A stretch of 64,000 bases of DNA from Pycnococcus provasolii. Lineage: Eukaryota > Chlorophyta > Pseudoscourfieldiophyceae > Pseudoscourfieldiales. How positions within the stretch are numbered: the stretch's first letter is position 1; each line of letters begins with the position of its first letter. The translations under genes and the position numbers were made by a program. The DNA lies in NCBI GenBank assembly GCA_049487715.1, contig CP150546.1, positions 744,001-808,000 on the forward strand, written 5' to 3'. The notes beneath the pieces were generated by a model. The model did not search any database and was not told where the DNA came from. It was given only the letters and a program-made list of their open reading frames with translations. Shown here piece after piece: positions 10,662 through 23,500 of this stretch.

Positions 10662-10867
10662 GGCTGGTCCGACCTAAAACGAGATTTTTACGTGCACGAC
10701 TGCCGGGGAGCCGTCCCTTGGCCGTTTGACGTGGTTCTTGGTGCTATCGAAAGCTCATGAGTTGCTCTTTATGTGCCTCAAGCGGCAAGCTCGCCAGGAC
10801 GCTCACGGCGGCGCTACAGCGTCCCAGGCCAAGGGGACTGAAAATCTCGTTTTAGGTCGGACCAGCC
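10662..10867. mobile_element. MITE-like element with 27-bp perfect terminal inverted repeats
   Basis: The 27-bp segment at 10662-10688 (GGCTGGTCCGACCTAAAACG plus GAGATTTT) recurs as its exact reverse complement at 10841-10867. Weaker pairing extends outward (ATAAAG/TCTTAT) and inward (CCCTTGGCC/GGCCAAGGG). There is no coding capacity in 206 bp. It lies 86 bp upstream of the pseudo-kinesin start. No clear target-site duplication is visible, so a non-mobile hairpin remains possible. Confidence 0.6.
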
Positions 10868-11884
10868 TCTTATAAACCTTTACCACTATGAGGAGGTTAC
10901 GACAAGGTCGCTGGACCATGCGCGACCTCGAGGAACAGCCGATTGACCACCTCGAGCAACGGGATATTTCGACGGCCGCAATCACAAATCACAATTCACA
11001 TCACATTCACAAAGGGCAAAGGCAAGCTTGCAAGCAGCTCCCTGTCGTCTCGTGTCGTCGATTCGGAGTTCGGACTTCGGGGTTTGAGCCTCACCTCACC
11101 TCCGGTGATCCGAGTGACTGAGTGAGCAGGTCCAGTAACATAAGACCTCCAGGCCTCCAGGTGCCAGGGAGAGAGTCAGGGAGGAGGGAGGAGGCTCCGA
11201 CATCCGGCCTGAGGCGAGGCATTCTTCGTCGGGAAGGAGGCGAGGAGATGTTGAGGCCAATAGGAGGAGGAGGCCAATAAATAGGAGTTTTGAGCAAGAA
11301 GGCCAGTCCACAGGCTGACAGAGGAAGGATTTGCTCGGGACCCGTTGTTGCCACTTACTGTACTTGCATCTCCCTTCTCCGATTCTCGCCCTTTCTCCTC
11401 CTTCGTGCGACTGCGAAGTGCGAGCCCTCCTGCCTCCTTAGGTGGTGTCCTTCGAGTCCGCATTCCAGTGAAAGAAGGCATCAGGTTCATCAGGTGTAAG
11501 ATAATTACTTACCGGGCGCTTGGCGAAGGGTACTGTACTGGTACTGCCCTTACATACGGCCTTACATAGACTAAGATACCCTTGGTTACATATCACGCGT
11601 TGGAACGGGCGCATTAGGAAGTAGATCCGAGACACCAACGCGTCAAGCAATCAAGCAAGTCTCTCAAGCAAGTCGTTGAGGCATGGAACCCAGTCAGAAC
11701 ACGTCCCTGTTGCTTCCAGAACACGCTTTTGGTGGACTCTTACATAATACATAATTATAAGGGGGCACTTACCGACCGTACCGTAGTTCTTACCGAACGG
11801 AACGTCCCCCTTTCCGGCCCGTTCGTTTTCGTTGACGTGTCCCCCATCATACTGTAGTACCTTCATCACAGTACAGTACCCTTT
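10868..11884. other. Intergenic region, no gene seen
   Basis: About 1 kb with G/A-rich stretches (11160-11280) and many short GTAC/TACTGTAC-type words (for example 11526-11550 and CAGTACAGTACCC just before the next start). No convincing ORF, tRNA or other RNA gene was found. Confidence 0.55.
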
Positions 11885-14359
11885 ATGAAGATGGCCACTC
11901 CACTATTGCGGCCACTATTGGCTTTGCTTCTTATTTGTTGCTCGGAATTCCTGGCGTCTATTGCGGCCCAGACGGATGTCGCTCCCGTCAACGTGACCAT
12001 CGTGCAGGTGCAAACGCCCGCAGTGGGGGGAACCGATGAAACCAAAGACGAGTCGGCTTACAAAGGACAAACCGTCGTCGTGCATGGTGTTATTACCGCG
12101 GCATTCAAGAACACGGACACCAAGGCGACGTGGGCGTTCATACAGTACGTGAAGAGGCCCTTGCACCCTTGCACTTGTGTCGGTTGAGCCACTTGCAACA
12201 ACCCACGGCCGCTTACCAACACCCTTACCAAAACAATTAACGATAGGAACGGAACAGACCCACGCAGCGGCATCATGATGTACAGTCCAAAGTGGACGAA
12301 CGGCAAGTGCGACGTCGGAGACGCGGTCGTGGTTACCGGTGAGGTATCGGAATATCAAGGTGTCACACAGCTTAATAAGCCTTCCGCGGAAAAGTATAGC
12401 TGCGATACATGCAAGGTGGAGCCGATCACGCTCACGACCAAAGATATGCATCAGACGAAGGACACGTCTGAGCCGTACGAGGGCATGCTCGTCACGATGA
12501 AGGACCTCACCGTGGTCGTCGCCAATCCAGACGCGGAAAAGGACAAGAACTATGGCGAGTGTGTTGTTAAGGACTCCGCGGGTGGCGAAATGATCATCGA
12601 CCAGAACGTGTATCATGACAAGGGCCTGCTCGACGACACCATGCCCGTCGGCTCGACGTTCGAAAGCGTCACCGGCGTCATTCACTACCACTACGGAAAG
12701 TACAAGCTGCTTGTTCGAACGGCCGATGACATCGTAGGCTTCAAGACGCCTACGACAACGACCAAAGCGCCAATCAAGGTTGATATTCCAGAGGGCACTC
12801 CAGTGCTGACCATCGCCGAAGCTCAGACGGCTGCGGCGGGTAGTGAGAAGGACGAATCGCAGCATAAGGGCAAAATGGCGGTGATGTACGGCGTGATAAG
12901 CGCGGCGTTCGGGAATTCCGACACCCAGGCGACGTGGGCGTTCATTCAGAATGGTACGTCCACACGCAGCGGAATCATGCTTTTCCGTTCAAAGTGGACG
13001 AACGGCAAGTGCGAAGTTGGCGACAAGGTCATGGTCTACGGCAAAGTGGGTGAGTACGACTCGGCGACGCAGGTGGCGAGTGGCATGGTCGTCAAGCTCT
13101 CCTCAGGTAACACGATTACGCCGACCGTGCTCACGACCAAAGATATGCATCAGACGAAGGACACGTCTGAGCCGTACGAGGGCATGCTCGTCACGATGAA
13201 GGACCTCACCGTGGTCGTCGCCAATCCAGACGAGTCCAAGGGAAAGAACTATGGCGAGTGTGTTGTTAAGGACTCCGCGGGTGGCGAAATGATCATCGAC
13301 CAGAACGTGTATCATGACAAGGGCCTGCTCGACGACACCATGCCGTTCGGCTCGACGTTCGAAAGCGTCACCGGCGTCATTCACTACCACTACGGAAAGT
13401 ACAAGCTGCTTGTTCGAACGGCCGATGACATCGTAGGCTTCAAGGCGGCTGCAGCTTCAACTGAAACCACGAAGGACCCTCTGTCGAATGCCTTTGAGGA
13501 AACGATCCGCAATCTTCAGTTGCCAACGGACAAGTCCAAGGCTGCGGGCCATTCGCCGAAGGTTGGCACCGCGGTCACCGTGTACGGAATCGTGGTTGCT
13601 GACTTTGGTGGCAGCAACAAGAGCTCTTCTTGGACGTACATTCAAAATGGAACGGAGACGCACTCGGGTGTCATGGTTTACCAAATGTCGCCCAAACCTG
13701 CTGTAGGTGACAAGGTGAAGCTCACCGGCGTGGTCGAAGAATTTGAGCATTTCACCGACAACGCGGGCACAATGACACAGCTGGGAAAGGCTGTCTACGA
13801 GGTGATAGGCACGGGAAATGCGCTTCCAGCTTACACGAAGGTTACGGCGAAGGATCTTCAGAGCAATGTCACCGGTGAACAGTTCGAGTCTATGCTCGTA
13901 TATTTGGAAGATGTTGAGGTGGTGAATGCAAATCCGTCTGGACCTGACAGCGACTATGGCGAGATGGTCGTCAAGGACGCCTCCGGCGGTGAGGCTGTTG
14001 TGGATGGCGAAGTGAACGACGCATGCGGCAAAGACAAGAATTGTGTCACGGAAGGAAGTGGCAAGCGGGAGGTTGGTGCCAAGTTTTCTCGCGTGCAGGG
14101 CGTTGTTCACTGGCACCGGGGTGCCTTCAAGATACTCATGTTTGACAAGAATGGCGCGCAGGGATACACTGCAGCTCCTCCGACGACCGCCGCACCACCG
14201 AAGACTGGGGGCGGCATGGACAGCAGTCCGGCAACGACCGAGACCCCTGTGGGCTCGTCGACCGAGACAACTGCCGCCACACCCGATAAAAGTGGCGCCA
14301 CGGGCGTTTCAGGAATGGTGATTTTTGCCATGACGGCTGTCGCGAGTGCCGTTCTCTAA
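11885..14359 (+). CDS. Secreted, probably GPI-anchored protein with three OB-fold-like repeats
   Basis: Exon 1 (11885-12144) and exon 2 (12247-14359) join over a 102-bp GT..AG intron inside repeat 1, restoring FIQNGTDPRSGIMMY, which matches FIQNGTSTRSGIMLF in repeat 2. The 790-residue product has a signal peptide (about 1-28). Three about 210-residue repeats follow, each with a GVI-AAF...ATWAFIQNGT...RSGIM...VGD-V-V-G-V-EY core. This resembles the OB-fold modules that precede extracellular nucleases in bacterial YhcR/ExeM-type proteins, but no nuclease domain follows. A Thr/Pro/Ser-rich stalk (14180-14290) and a C-terminal hydrophobic tail without basic residues suggest a GPI anchor. Repeats 1 and 2 share an almost identical 315-bp block. 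Function is unknown; ligand binding at the surface is a guess. Confidence 0.75.
12431..12745 (+). repeat. Near-identical intragenic repeat, copy 1
   Basis: 315 bp, nearly identical to 13130-13444. Differences cluster where DAEKDK becomes DESKGK and at one codon pair (MPVGS/MPFGS). Confidence 0.9.
13130..13444 (+). repeat. Near-identical intragenic repeat, copy 2
   Basis: Second copy of the 315-bp block at 12431-12745, in the same frame. The third OB repeat is clearly diverged, so copies 1 and 2 were homogenised recently. Confidence 0.9.
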
Positions 14360-14562
14360 AGAACCAAAGTCAGTGATAAGGGGTCGGTTGGGAAGGAAGA
14401 CCTCTACATGATTGGGCGACGTGCGAGGGACAAACAAACGCAAAACTTCTTTTTATATTTTTTTGTTTGGCGGAAAGCGGCAATTATTTACTGCAGCTTA
14501 CTGTAAAAATGCTGTTGAATCAAAGGAAAAAAACACCGATCTCTCTCTCGCAATCTCTCCCC

Positions 14563-17500
14563 TTACACCGGCACCACGAAGACGTGGTCCTCGAAGCCGC
14601 CATCCACATGGCCGCCGTGCACAAAGAGCCGATTTCCAGCCATCATGCCAACGCCAGCCTCGTAGCGAGCGAGAGGCGTGCCATCCACCTCGATAGTCTC
14701 CCAGCTGCAGTCAGGAACGTCGAAACGGTAGAAGCTGCTGAATCCAACTCCCTCCGCCGAGTACCCTCCAAACAGCACAAGCTGCTTGTCTCCAGCATTC
14801 ACCAGCGCGTGGCCGATGCGTGCCTCAACGCCAAGACTAGTAAGCGTGGCCCTGCCCGGCGCCTCGTCACATCCCACACTGAGGTCCTTGCACTGGCCGT
14901 CGACGGTGCAGCTGTAAAAGCCGGTGCTGAATCCTGCGGCGGTGTAGCCTCCCGCCAAAAAGACGGAGCCGTCGACTGCCGCAGCTGCGTGTCCGAATCG
15001 TCCGCCCATCACAGTGCTTGCTGCGACCATCTTCCACTCGTGCGTCTTGAAGGAGAAGCTCCACATGTCGGCATGGGTGTCCTTGCGATCACGTCCACCC
15101 ATCACAATCATATCATCCCCCACAACCACCGCAACGTGGTCGAAGCGCGGGCTCGGGACCGTGGCAGCACCAGCCGCCGTTCCACTCGCTGTCATCGGCG
15201 TGATGTAAGTCCACTTCGCCGTGGATCCCGAGATCTCGAGCTTCCACACGTCATTGAACGCGTACGAGCTGCGCTCGCCGCCAAAGACGTAGACGGCATC
15301 GCCGTACACGACGGTGCTGTGGCTGTAGCGCGGCGGCGGGGCCTCTCCTTCAACCGTGACGTCAGACCAGTCCCTATTCTCCACGTACGCGACAGTCTCC
15401 TCAGCTCCGTCCACGGTCGCGACCACTCCCTCGTGGTACTTGTAGGCCATCACTTCATCCCAGTAGGTCACCGCATCTTTGAGGTCGGGATGCGGCGCAG
15501 CGTCAACACCTAATCCAGTGGTGATGGAGATGTACTGGAACGCGATCGCCGCTTCAGACTCCTTCACCATGACGCCGTCCACCATGGCTTTCATGCCAGC
15601 TGGCGACGACACCACCTCCAGCAAATGCCATCCGGCTTCACGATCCTGCGACGTACTCTGCCACGGCGATGACACGGCATACTTCGCCTCCGTCGAGAGC
15701 GTGTACGTGCCGAGCGCTGTGCTGCGCGCGTCGAGCGGCGCTGAACCGTCATTCGGGAGAGTGGGCTTGCCCTGACCCGTGGAGCCGCACGTCGTGAAGT
15801 CGGGCGAGATGTACGCCGCAGACTTGCACGAGCCGTCGTCCCAGAATGCGGCAATCATCTTAAAGCTTTCGCTGCCCGCCAACGAATTGTTCGCGTGAAA
15901 CGCAACCTTGCCCGATCCCGTGAGCTTCAGAACCCTTTCGCCCGTGTAAGCTTCTTCTGAAACCATGCTGTACACGTGCTCGAGCGGAACTTCCGCGCTT
16001 CCGCATCCCTCGTCCAAGGAGAGCGCGTCAGCACCCTCGGGACTCTCGAATCCGTCGTAGATGTCGAGCACCATGGACGCGTCGGCATACGGGCTGGAGA
16101 CGGCGGCGGCATTGCCGTAGTACATGTTCACCACCATGTCTCCAATCGTCGCCTTGGGCAGCTTGACGAAAACGCGCGTGGCTTCCGAGCCGCACGTGTG
16201 GTCGGCGATGTAGTAGTAGAGCGGCCCGCTGGACGGATCCTCGAACATCAGGTCCTTGCACATAGGATGCATCTTGACCGAGTCAATCAGCTCCTTCGTG
16301 TTCACGATCACCTCCACGGTGACCGCATCCGAGGATTCCACCGTCGACGACACCACCACCTTCTTCATGAAGTAGTTCGTCTCGCGAGCGGTCATTCCGT
16401 CCGCGTTCGACAGCTTCTTCAGGTCGCTCAGGTAGCTCTTGTCGTACGCCGCGCCTCCCCACAGGTACATGTCGGATCCCATCATGAAGGCGGAGTGCTC
16501 GAAGCGGCGCGCCGTGCTCGGCATGTTCGCGTTCGCCATGTTCGTAATAAGAGGACGCCACTTGCCGCTCTTCACGGTCACATCCACGACGCCGTTCATC
16601 GGCTTCATTCCGGTATCGTCCTCCATAAACACCTCGGCGACGGAGTCGACGAGCTCGAACACAGCCGTGTACGTTCCCGGCTTGGCGAACGTCACCTCGG
16701 ACACGTACTCGCCAACATCGCTGAAGAACACTGACACGCCGTCAACGACAGCGGTATACGGCTTGCCCACCAGCGTGAACTTAGCCTTAACGGCGTGCTC
16801 GGTTTCGACGACATTTTCGGCGGCGTCCATCAGCTTCATGCCAATCGCGAATGGCACACCCGCCTCGGGGTTCACTGCCAAGCTTGCGCCGCTCAGTACG
16901 ATCTTCGCGGGAGCACCGGGCACCACCTCTGCCGGCGTCACCGCGACCGTTTTGGACGTGCTCGACACCTTCGTTGTCACGTTGTAGTCGCCAGCCTTCT
17001 CGCTGGAAACCTTCACGTGGTAGACGTCTCCCTTCACGTACGGGAGGGCGAAGTTGCGCGTCGTGCACGTCGACGGCTCGAGCAGAGGGACTGGTGCCGG
17101 CGACATGGGTGTCACAGTGGTGCGCGGGTACGCGGGGCAGATCGGACCTTCGAAGCTATCAGCGATGAGATCGACGTCAGACGTGAATGCATTCGTGCTC
17201 GCGACGCCGTTCACGAACGAGTATCCGCACGTGTCCACGGCGTGCACCCTTGCGATGCCTCCGACAGTGCCAGACGTGTAGACGAGCGCTCCTTCGTACG
17301 ACGCGTCGAAGATGGAGCGCGTTTCGGAGAGCATTTCCACGACGGGCTTCGTGATGGGCGTCTCGTCGATGAGCGTCGCACCCTCGAGCGTTCCGACGAG
17401 GCAACTTCCCTCGAACGCCTCAGTGCTGTCAGGCGTGCACATGGACGTGCCGAAGCCGCGCACCTGCGTCGCGAACTTCTCGTTGAACGAGAAGTATGCC

Positions 17501-20500
17501 GCCACGGGGAAGTCTTGGAAGCCTGGACAGTACATCGTCTGCATCACCTCGTCAGCTGTCAGATCCGTCATGAAAAGCTTCACCTCGTCCACCTTACCGC
17601 TCAGCTTGTATCCAATCTGCAGGGGGTGGTCGTAGTTGTTCTTGTGTACCGCCTTCGAGACCTCGAAGGTGGTGGCAGTGCCAGACACAGCGCCGTTCAC
17701 AAACATTGTCAGCGACGTACCATCGTACACGGCGGCGATGTGCTGCCACGTGCCGTACGCGTACTCCGTCGTGCACGCCTTGCGAATCTCCGCGCGACCG
17801 ACGTACAGCTCCACGCAAACTCCGTCGTTGGACAGGTACATCGAGTACGTCTTCGTGTAGCTGTCCGCGTCAGCCTCGGCACGCGTTCCCTTGTAAAGAA
17901 TGTAGCTCTTCGTCGCCGACTGCGGCGCCTGAATCCACGCGGAGATGGTCACCGTCTCCGAAGCGAGGTCGAGATCGCCGTGTCCCTTCTCGAGCACCTC
18001 GATGGCGTTCGAGCCGTCGAACTGAGCGGATCCACCCTCGCAGACATCGAGGCAGAATTGCACCATTTCGTCCTGTGTTTCGTTTTTCATGAGCGAAATC
18101 GTCACGTGGTAGCTGCCACGCTGCTCCGGCACGAACCAGACAGAGTACTTGCCACCGCCAATGGGCGTGACCTTAGCGTCCACATCGTGCGGTCCCTTCA
18201 CGGAAACCACCCACATGTCCTTGTCGTCGTCCTTGTTGCACCCGAACGCGTCCTTTGCCTGGATCGTGAACGTCTGGGGCGTTCCGAAGCAAACGGGCGC
18301 GGGCTCACCCCCGATAATCTCGCTGCTCTTGGCATCAGTGTCGCTGGGCTTCACAGTCGTGACAAACGTGTCGACGAGCGTGCCGCCGAGCGTGATGCGC
18401 GTCTGGTACTTGCCGCACGCGCCGTCGTACTTGACGTGGTAGTTGCCGTCCAGCGTGTCCGTTACGACGGGCTGCACAGGCGCCACGTCCTGGCCAGTCA
18501 TTGTCACGGCGAACTGCTCTCCGCCAAGCAAGCGCTTCTTGCCGCACGCGGTGCGAGCGGTGATAGTGTACTCGCCAGACGCGGAGCTCATCGACTCGTA
18601 CGAGTCAGCGCCGTACACGGTCGTCGACGAAATGATCGTCGGGTCGTCGTACGAAACGTTCACGTAGCGACCCAAAACGCCGGTGACAACGATGTCCCCT
18701 GAGCCATAGCCGTTAACCATGTCGCCCACGCCTTCGAAGTGCACATACGAGTTCGTGTTCGTGCGATCACGGCGCGTGCACTGCACCTCAGCCTTCTGCC
18801 ACCACGGAGGCGTGGCGCCTGAAGACACGTCGAGATCGTAGATCATACCCTGGAACTTGCGCACGTTCTCCGGAACGTTGAACAGAGGGTGAGCGAAGTC
18901 CTCAGCAGACTCCATGCCAACGTAGAATTCCGTCGTGCCTGGCACGAGTTCTTCCTTCGCGTACTTCACATAGTCGAGCATGATTCCGTCAACGAAGAAC
19001 ATCATGCGGTGGCCGTCGTAAGCCACGGCAACGTGGGTCCACGCACCCTCCACAACCGTCGCCTTGGGAGAGGAGTACTCACGGAAGTTGGAGCACGGCT
19101 CCGCCTTGCACGACGCTCCGGTGTACACCGCGAAGCTGAGCTTGTCCTCATTGAGGCCGAACGCGATGTGCGGTCCCTTGCTAGCAAAAATAGTTTGGTA
19201 CTTCTCGAGCTTCTCCGGGTAGATCCACGCGTCTATCGTGACCTTGCCATCGACGCCCTTCACATCGGCAACCACCGGGCCAGACTTGCTGAGATCCACA
19301 GCATACTCGCTCGTGAAGTAACGCGCCAGAAGCTCTTCGTCCGAGAGCGTACGGCTGTAGAACCAAACGTCGTCAATCAGGCCGACGAACGTCGCGACAC
19401 CCTCCATGCGAAGCTTGGTGGCGATGGGCTCGTAGAACTCGAGCGCATCGCTACCGAGCTCAAGCTTCACGGCGGCGTTCAGGTACGTTCCTGACTCGGT
19501 CTGGCACAGCAGCTTCCATCCACCGACGGGCACGGGGAAAGGCTTCTCTCCCTTGGCCGGGTAGTTGATGAAAATCCACGCGCACATCGTGCTGTTCTCT
19601 CCACCTGCTACCATGAGATTCAACGAGCCGCCGGAGATGCCAGTCATGTACGACGCAGCTTCAAACTGGTCGCGATCGAAGCCTGCGAAAGTGGCATCGT
19701 ACTCGACCTTCGCGGCACCCGCGAGATCGATCACAGCGTCACCAGTCTTGACATCCATGGGGAAGTAGTGCTCAAGTCCAGACGTTAGGTCAATGATCGT
19801 CGGGTCGGTTGCAAGGCACGCGAGGTCATCCCCGTTCAAACTTGTCTTTGCGTCGTTCACCGCTGACATCGAGCCGGTCATACCGGGGCCAAGCTCTGGT
19901 TGGACAACCGTCATCTCGAGCTTCGGAGCGACACCGCAGCACGGCACCTCGGGGAGCATCGTGGGAGGAACGAAGATATCCGTGCTGCCATCCTGCGACT
20001 TGAATCGCAAGCCAAGCCACTGGCTGGGAGCCAGATTGCCAGCGTAGACGCCAATGGACTCACCGCCCGTGATGCTGGCCATGGAGCACTCCTTGGCAAC
20101 GTCGACCGGGAGAGTCGTGTCAATCACAACTACCGGCTCCCACGCCGCGGTCGACGACACGATCGCGGCATCGCTCTTCACCGTCAGCGTGTGCTCCTCC
20201 ACGCCGCTAGACTTGACCTCGAGCGGCTGATATGGCCCATCGTTGAAGGAGAAGCCAACGCCCGCTTCGGCCTTCGCATCGGTGAATGCCAAGCTCAGGA
20301 GCTCCGTCTTGCCATCCACAACCTGATTCCAGAAGCGGATCTGGTCAATTTGACCCGCGAAGAACGAGGCGTGCGTTCCTTCCGTGTTCATGTCCGCGCA
20401 GAGCGAAAAGCTGGAAGATTCCAGCACCTTCGCCGTTGTCGTGAAGTGCTCGTGCATCACACCGTCGACGTACAGATCGCCCTCGCCATTGTTCATGGTG

Positions 20501-23500
20501 ATGAGCACGTAATGCCACTCACCAGGCTTGGAGCCGCTCACCTTTGTGGAAGCGGCGTCGAGGATGGCGTCGTCGTAGTAGAAGAAGCGTTCTCCATCAT
20601 ACATCAGCAGCGCCTGGTTCTTGATATCGCCGGAGATTGTCTCGAAAGCGAAGATCGTCGACTCATTGCCAGCGCCGATTCCAATGTTCTTGTGGATGTT
20701 CTTGTCGCATGTTTCGCACGTGGAAAGAAGCTTCTTCGTGCCAGTGATGGGGGCACCCGGCGGGCTGAACGGAGGCGGCGGCGGCGGGCTCGGCGGCGGC
20801 GGCGGGCTGTGCGGCGGCGGCGGCGGCGGCGGGTTGACCGCGGTGCGCGTAACGGGGGCAGCGTAGGGAAGAACCCACATGCCAATCGACCACGTGTTTC
20901 CACCTGTGGCGCTGACGTACTTGGGGATCGTAGCGCCCGTAAGGTAGTCGTCCTGTCCGTCACACTCCAGCGCGGCATCCGTGAAGAAGTGGTTAATTGA
21001 GTTGAGGAAGTACGGACTTCCAACGGCGAACTCAAGTGTCTCGACCGCGGTCGCCTTGGGCGTGGGGCAGTACACCATCGTATCGCTAATGTACTCCGCT
21101 TTCGTCTTATACTTGGCCTGCATCTCGAGGATAGGATTCTTGGCGTCCTCGTTGACCACCTTCGACTCTCCCCACATGCACTCGAGCATGGGCGAGTTCG
21201 CGAAGTTGGATCCGGTCACTGTCATTTTGTGGTGAGGATACGGCGGGCTCGTCGAAAGCGCCGACACGTACTTGTAGTCGCCAAGAGTTGCCTCAGCGTG
21301 CGCGTTCAGGTCCTCCTCTCCAGACGTCACCGAGGTGATCACCGCGGGAGTCCAGGGTGCCGCGTACGGCACGAGCGTGTACGAGCCGTCGCCGCCCTGG
21401 ATGGAAACCTGCGCTGTGCCCTCCTGGCCATCGGCGATGTCTGTTGACTTGAACACAATGTGTGCGACACGGCCCTCATCGCTCTTAGGGCCAACCACCT
21501 TGCTGATCGCCGCCTCTGCAGTCACGCCATCTTCGAGGTTGTTCGAGTATACGCTCACCTCATCGATAAGGCCATTGAAGCTTGCTGCAATCGCCGTCAG
21601 CTCCTTCGACTCGCCGCCCTCGATGACCACCATGGACAGGTCAATGAGCTCCATATCGAATAGCGCCTTCGTGCCCCCAGCCTTAACCGAGATCACGATG
21701 CTGTGCCACGTCTTAAACCCAATGTTCTCCTTGATGATTTGGGGAACTTCAACGCCACCTGCCTTGTACTTCAATGCGATGTTGGCAACCTGGACGCCGT
21801 CCTTTGGCGCCACAGTCACCAACAGAGTAAGGTCGCCTCCCAGCTCCATCAGCTTCTGCTCGCCACTTTCTTCGCCCTGCACATTGAAGTACATCGAAAA
21901 CATCTTGCCAGATGGCGCCGGTGTGGGAGTGACCGTGTGCTTTCCGTCGAGCTCGAGCGCGTGCTCGGTGTAGCGCACGTCCGTAGGTGGCGAGGAAGTC
22001 GCGAGGTCATCGTTCGACACGCCGATGTACCAGAAATCACTCGGGGTTGCTGTGGCATCGAGATCGCAGGTGACCATCTCGTAGCCTCCGTATATGAAGT
22101 CCTCGTGGAAGTTGTCCGAAAGCGTCGCGACAGCAGCACCAGCCTGGTTGACTTCGCAGCTAGAGAACGATCCACCGAAAGCTCCGTATTTCGTATCCGC
22201 ACCACGGCACTTAATCGATTGGTAGGGCGGGACCTTTCCGTTACGGTTGGTGTTGAAGGCGCTCGCGGTGTTGAACCAGTCCGAGCGCTCGGCACCCGTG
22301 TCAGGGCAGTATCCGCAGATCTTTGACGCGCCTGTGTCGTACGGATAGTTCGTCGGACAGCTCGCCGTCACAGACGGCGCAGAGCACTGCTGCACGTACG
22401 TCTTACGATCAGCCTTGCGGTTATCCAGAGGGTCGAAGTGAGGCAGCAGCTCAAACGGGGCAAGCTTCACCATGGCGGTGGTGTTGGACACAACGTGGTG
22501 TGGGATCGTCTCAAACGTGTAGTGGTGGCCCTTTGGCGCGACAGTGAGCGCCGCGCGAGTGTAGTGGCTCGCCTCGTACTTCTGCGCACTGTAGCCATAC
22601 ATGTCCGGGTGACGCGCAAGTTCGCCGTCGGCATGTTGGTGGACGTTGACGCACTTCAGGAACTTCGACTTGGCGAAACCGATTCCGCCCATCGTCACTG
22701 TCATGCCACCCTGCACTGGCAGGTTGCCGGGCATATATCCGTCCACGACCGCGTGGGCAACCATCGGCGGTGCCCACGGCACGCCGGTGTATGCGTACTT
22801 GAGCGTGGGGCTCTTGTAGTCCTCGTTCCGGAGTCCAATCAGTTCGATGTCGTCCGACCCGTCAATCACAAGGTACTCACCACTGACAGCGTCGAACGCA
22901 CCCGCCGTGCGCACGGCATAGTCCGTCACCATCGGGCGGCGTACACCCTTCGAGTACTTGTTCAAGACGTCAGCTTCCATGGACACGTACGACGTGGCGT
23001 CAACGATGTCGCTGAACTTCTCCTCGAGCTCGCGCCTGCCCGCGTTTCCAGCGGGAGACGGTGGTGCTGTTGCCACCGGGTCAGGGCGTGCCGGAGCCTC
23101 CATGCACGGGTTGTTGAAGCGCGCATACAGAACGCGGCCTGCCGTGTAGTCGACCTGCACACCGCGGGGAGCCATCATTTCGGAAGAGGAAAGAGCCTGC
23201 GGCATCTGGAACATCGTCGAGCTCATCTCCGCCTCAGTGATCGGGCGGTTCCACACAGCAACTTCGTCCAGAAAACCGTCGAACGAGTGCTGCACGTCCA
23301 CGCCTCCCTGCGTGCAACCTGTTGCCATTCGGAACGTGCACGAGCTCAGCCCCGCCACCGTATTGGCCGTCTCCAAGAGTTCACGGCGCCGACCAGTGGG
23401 TGCCGTGCAGCAGTCCTTGCAGAAACTCTGCAGAGAATCCACCTCGTACTTCTTTGACGTTGCGTTGTACGAGGTGAGGTACCCATTCGGAACCGGCGAT

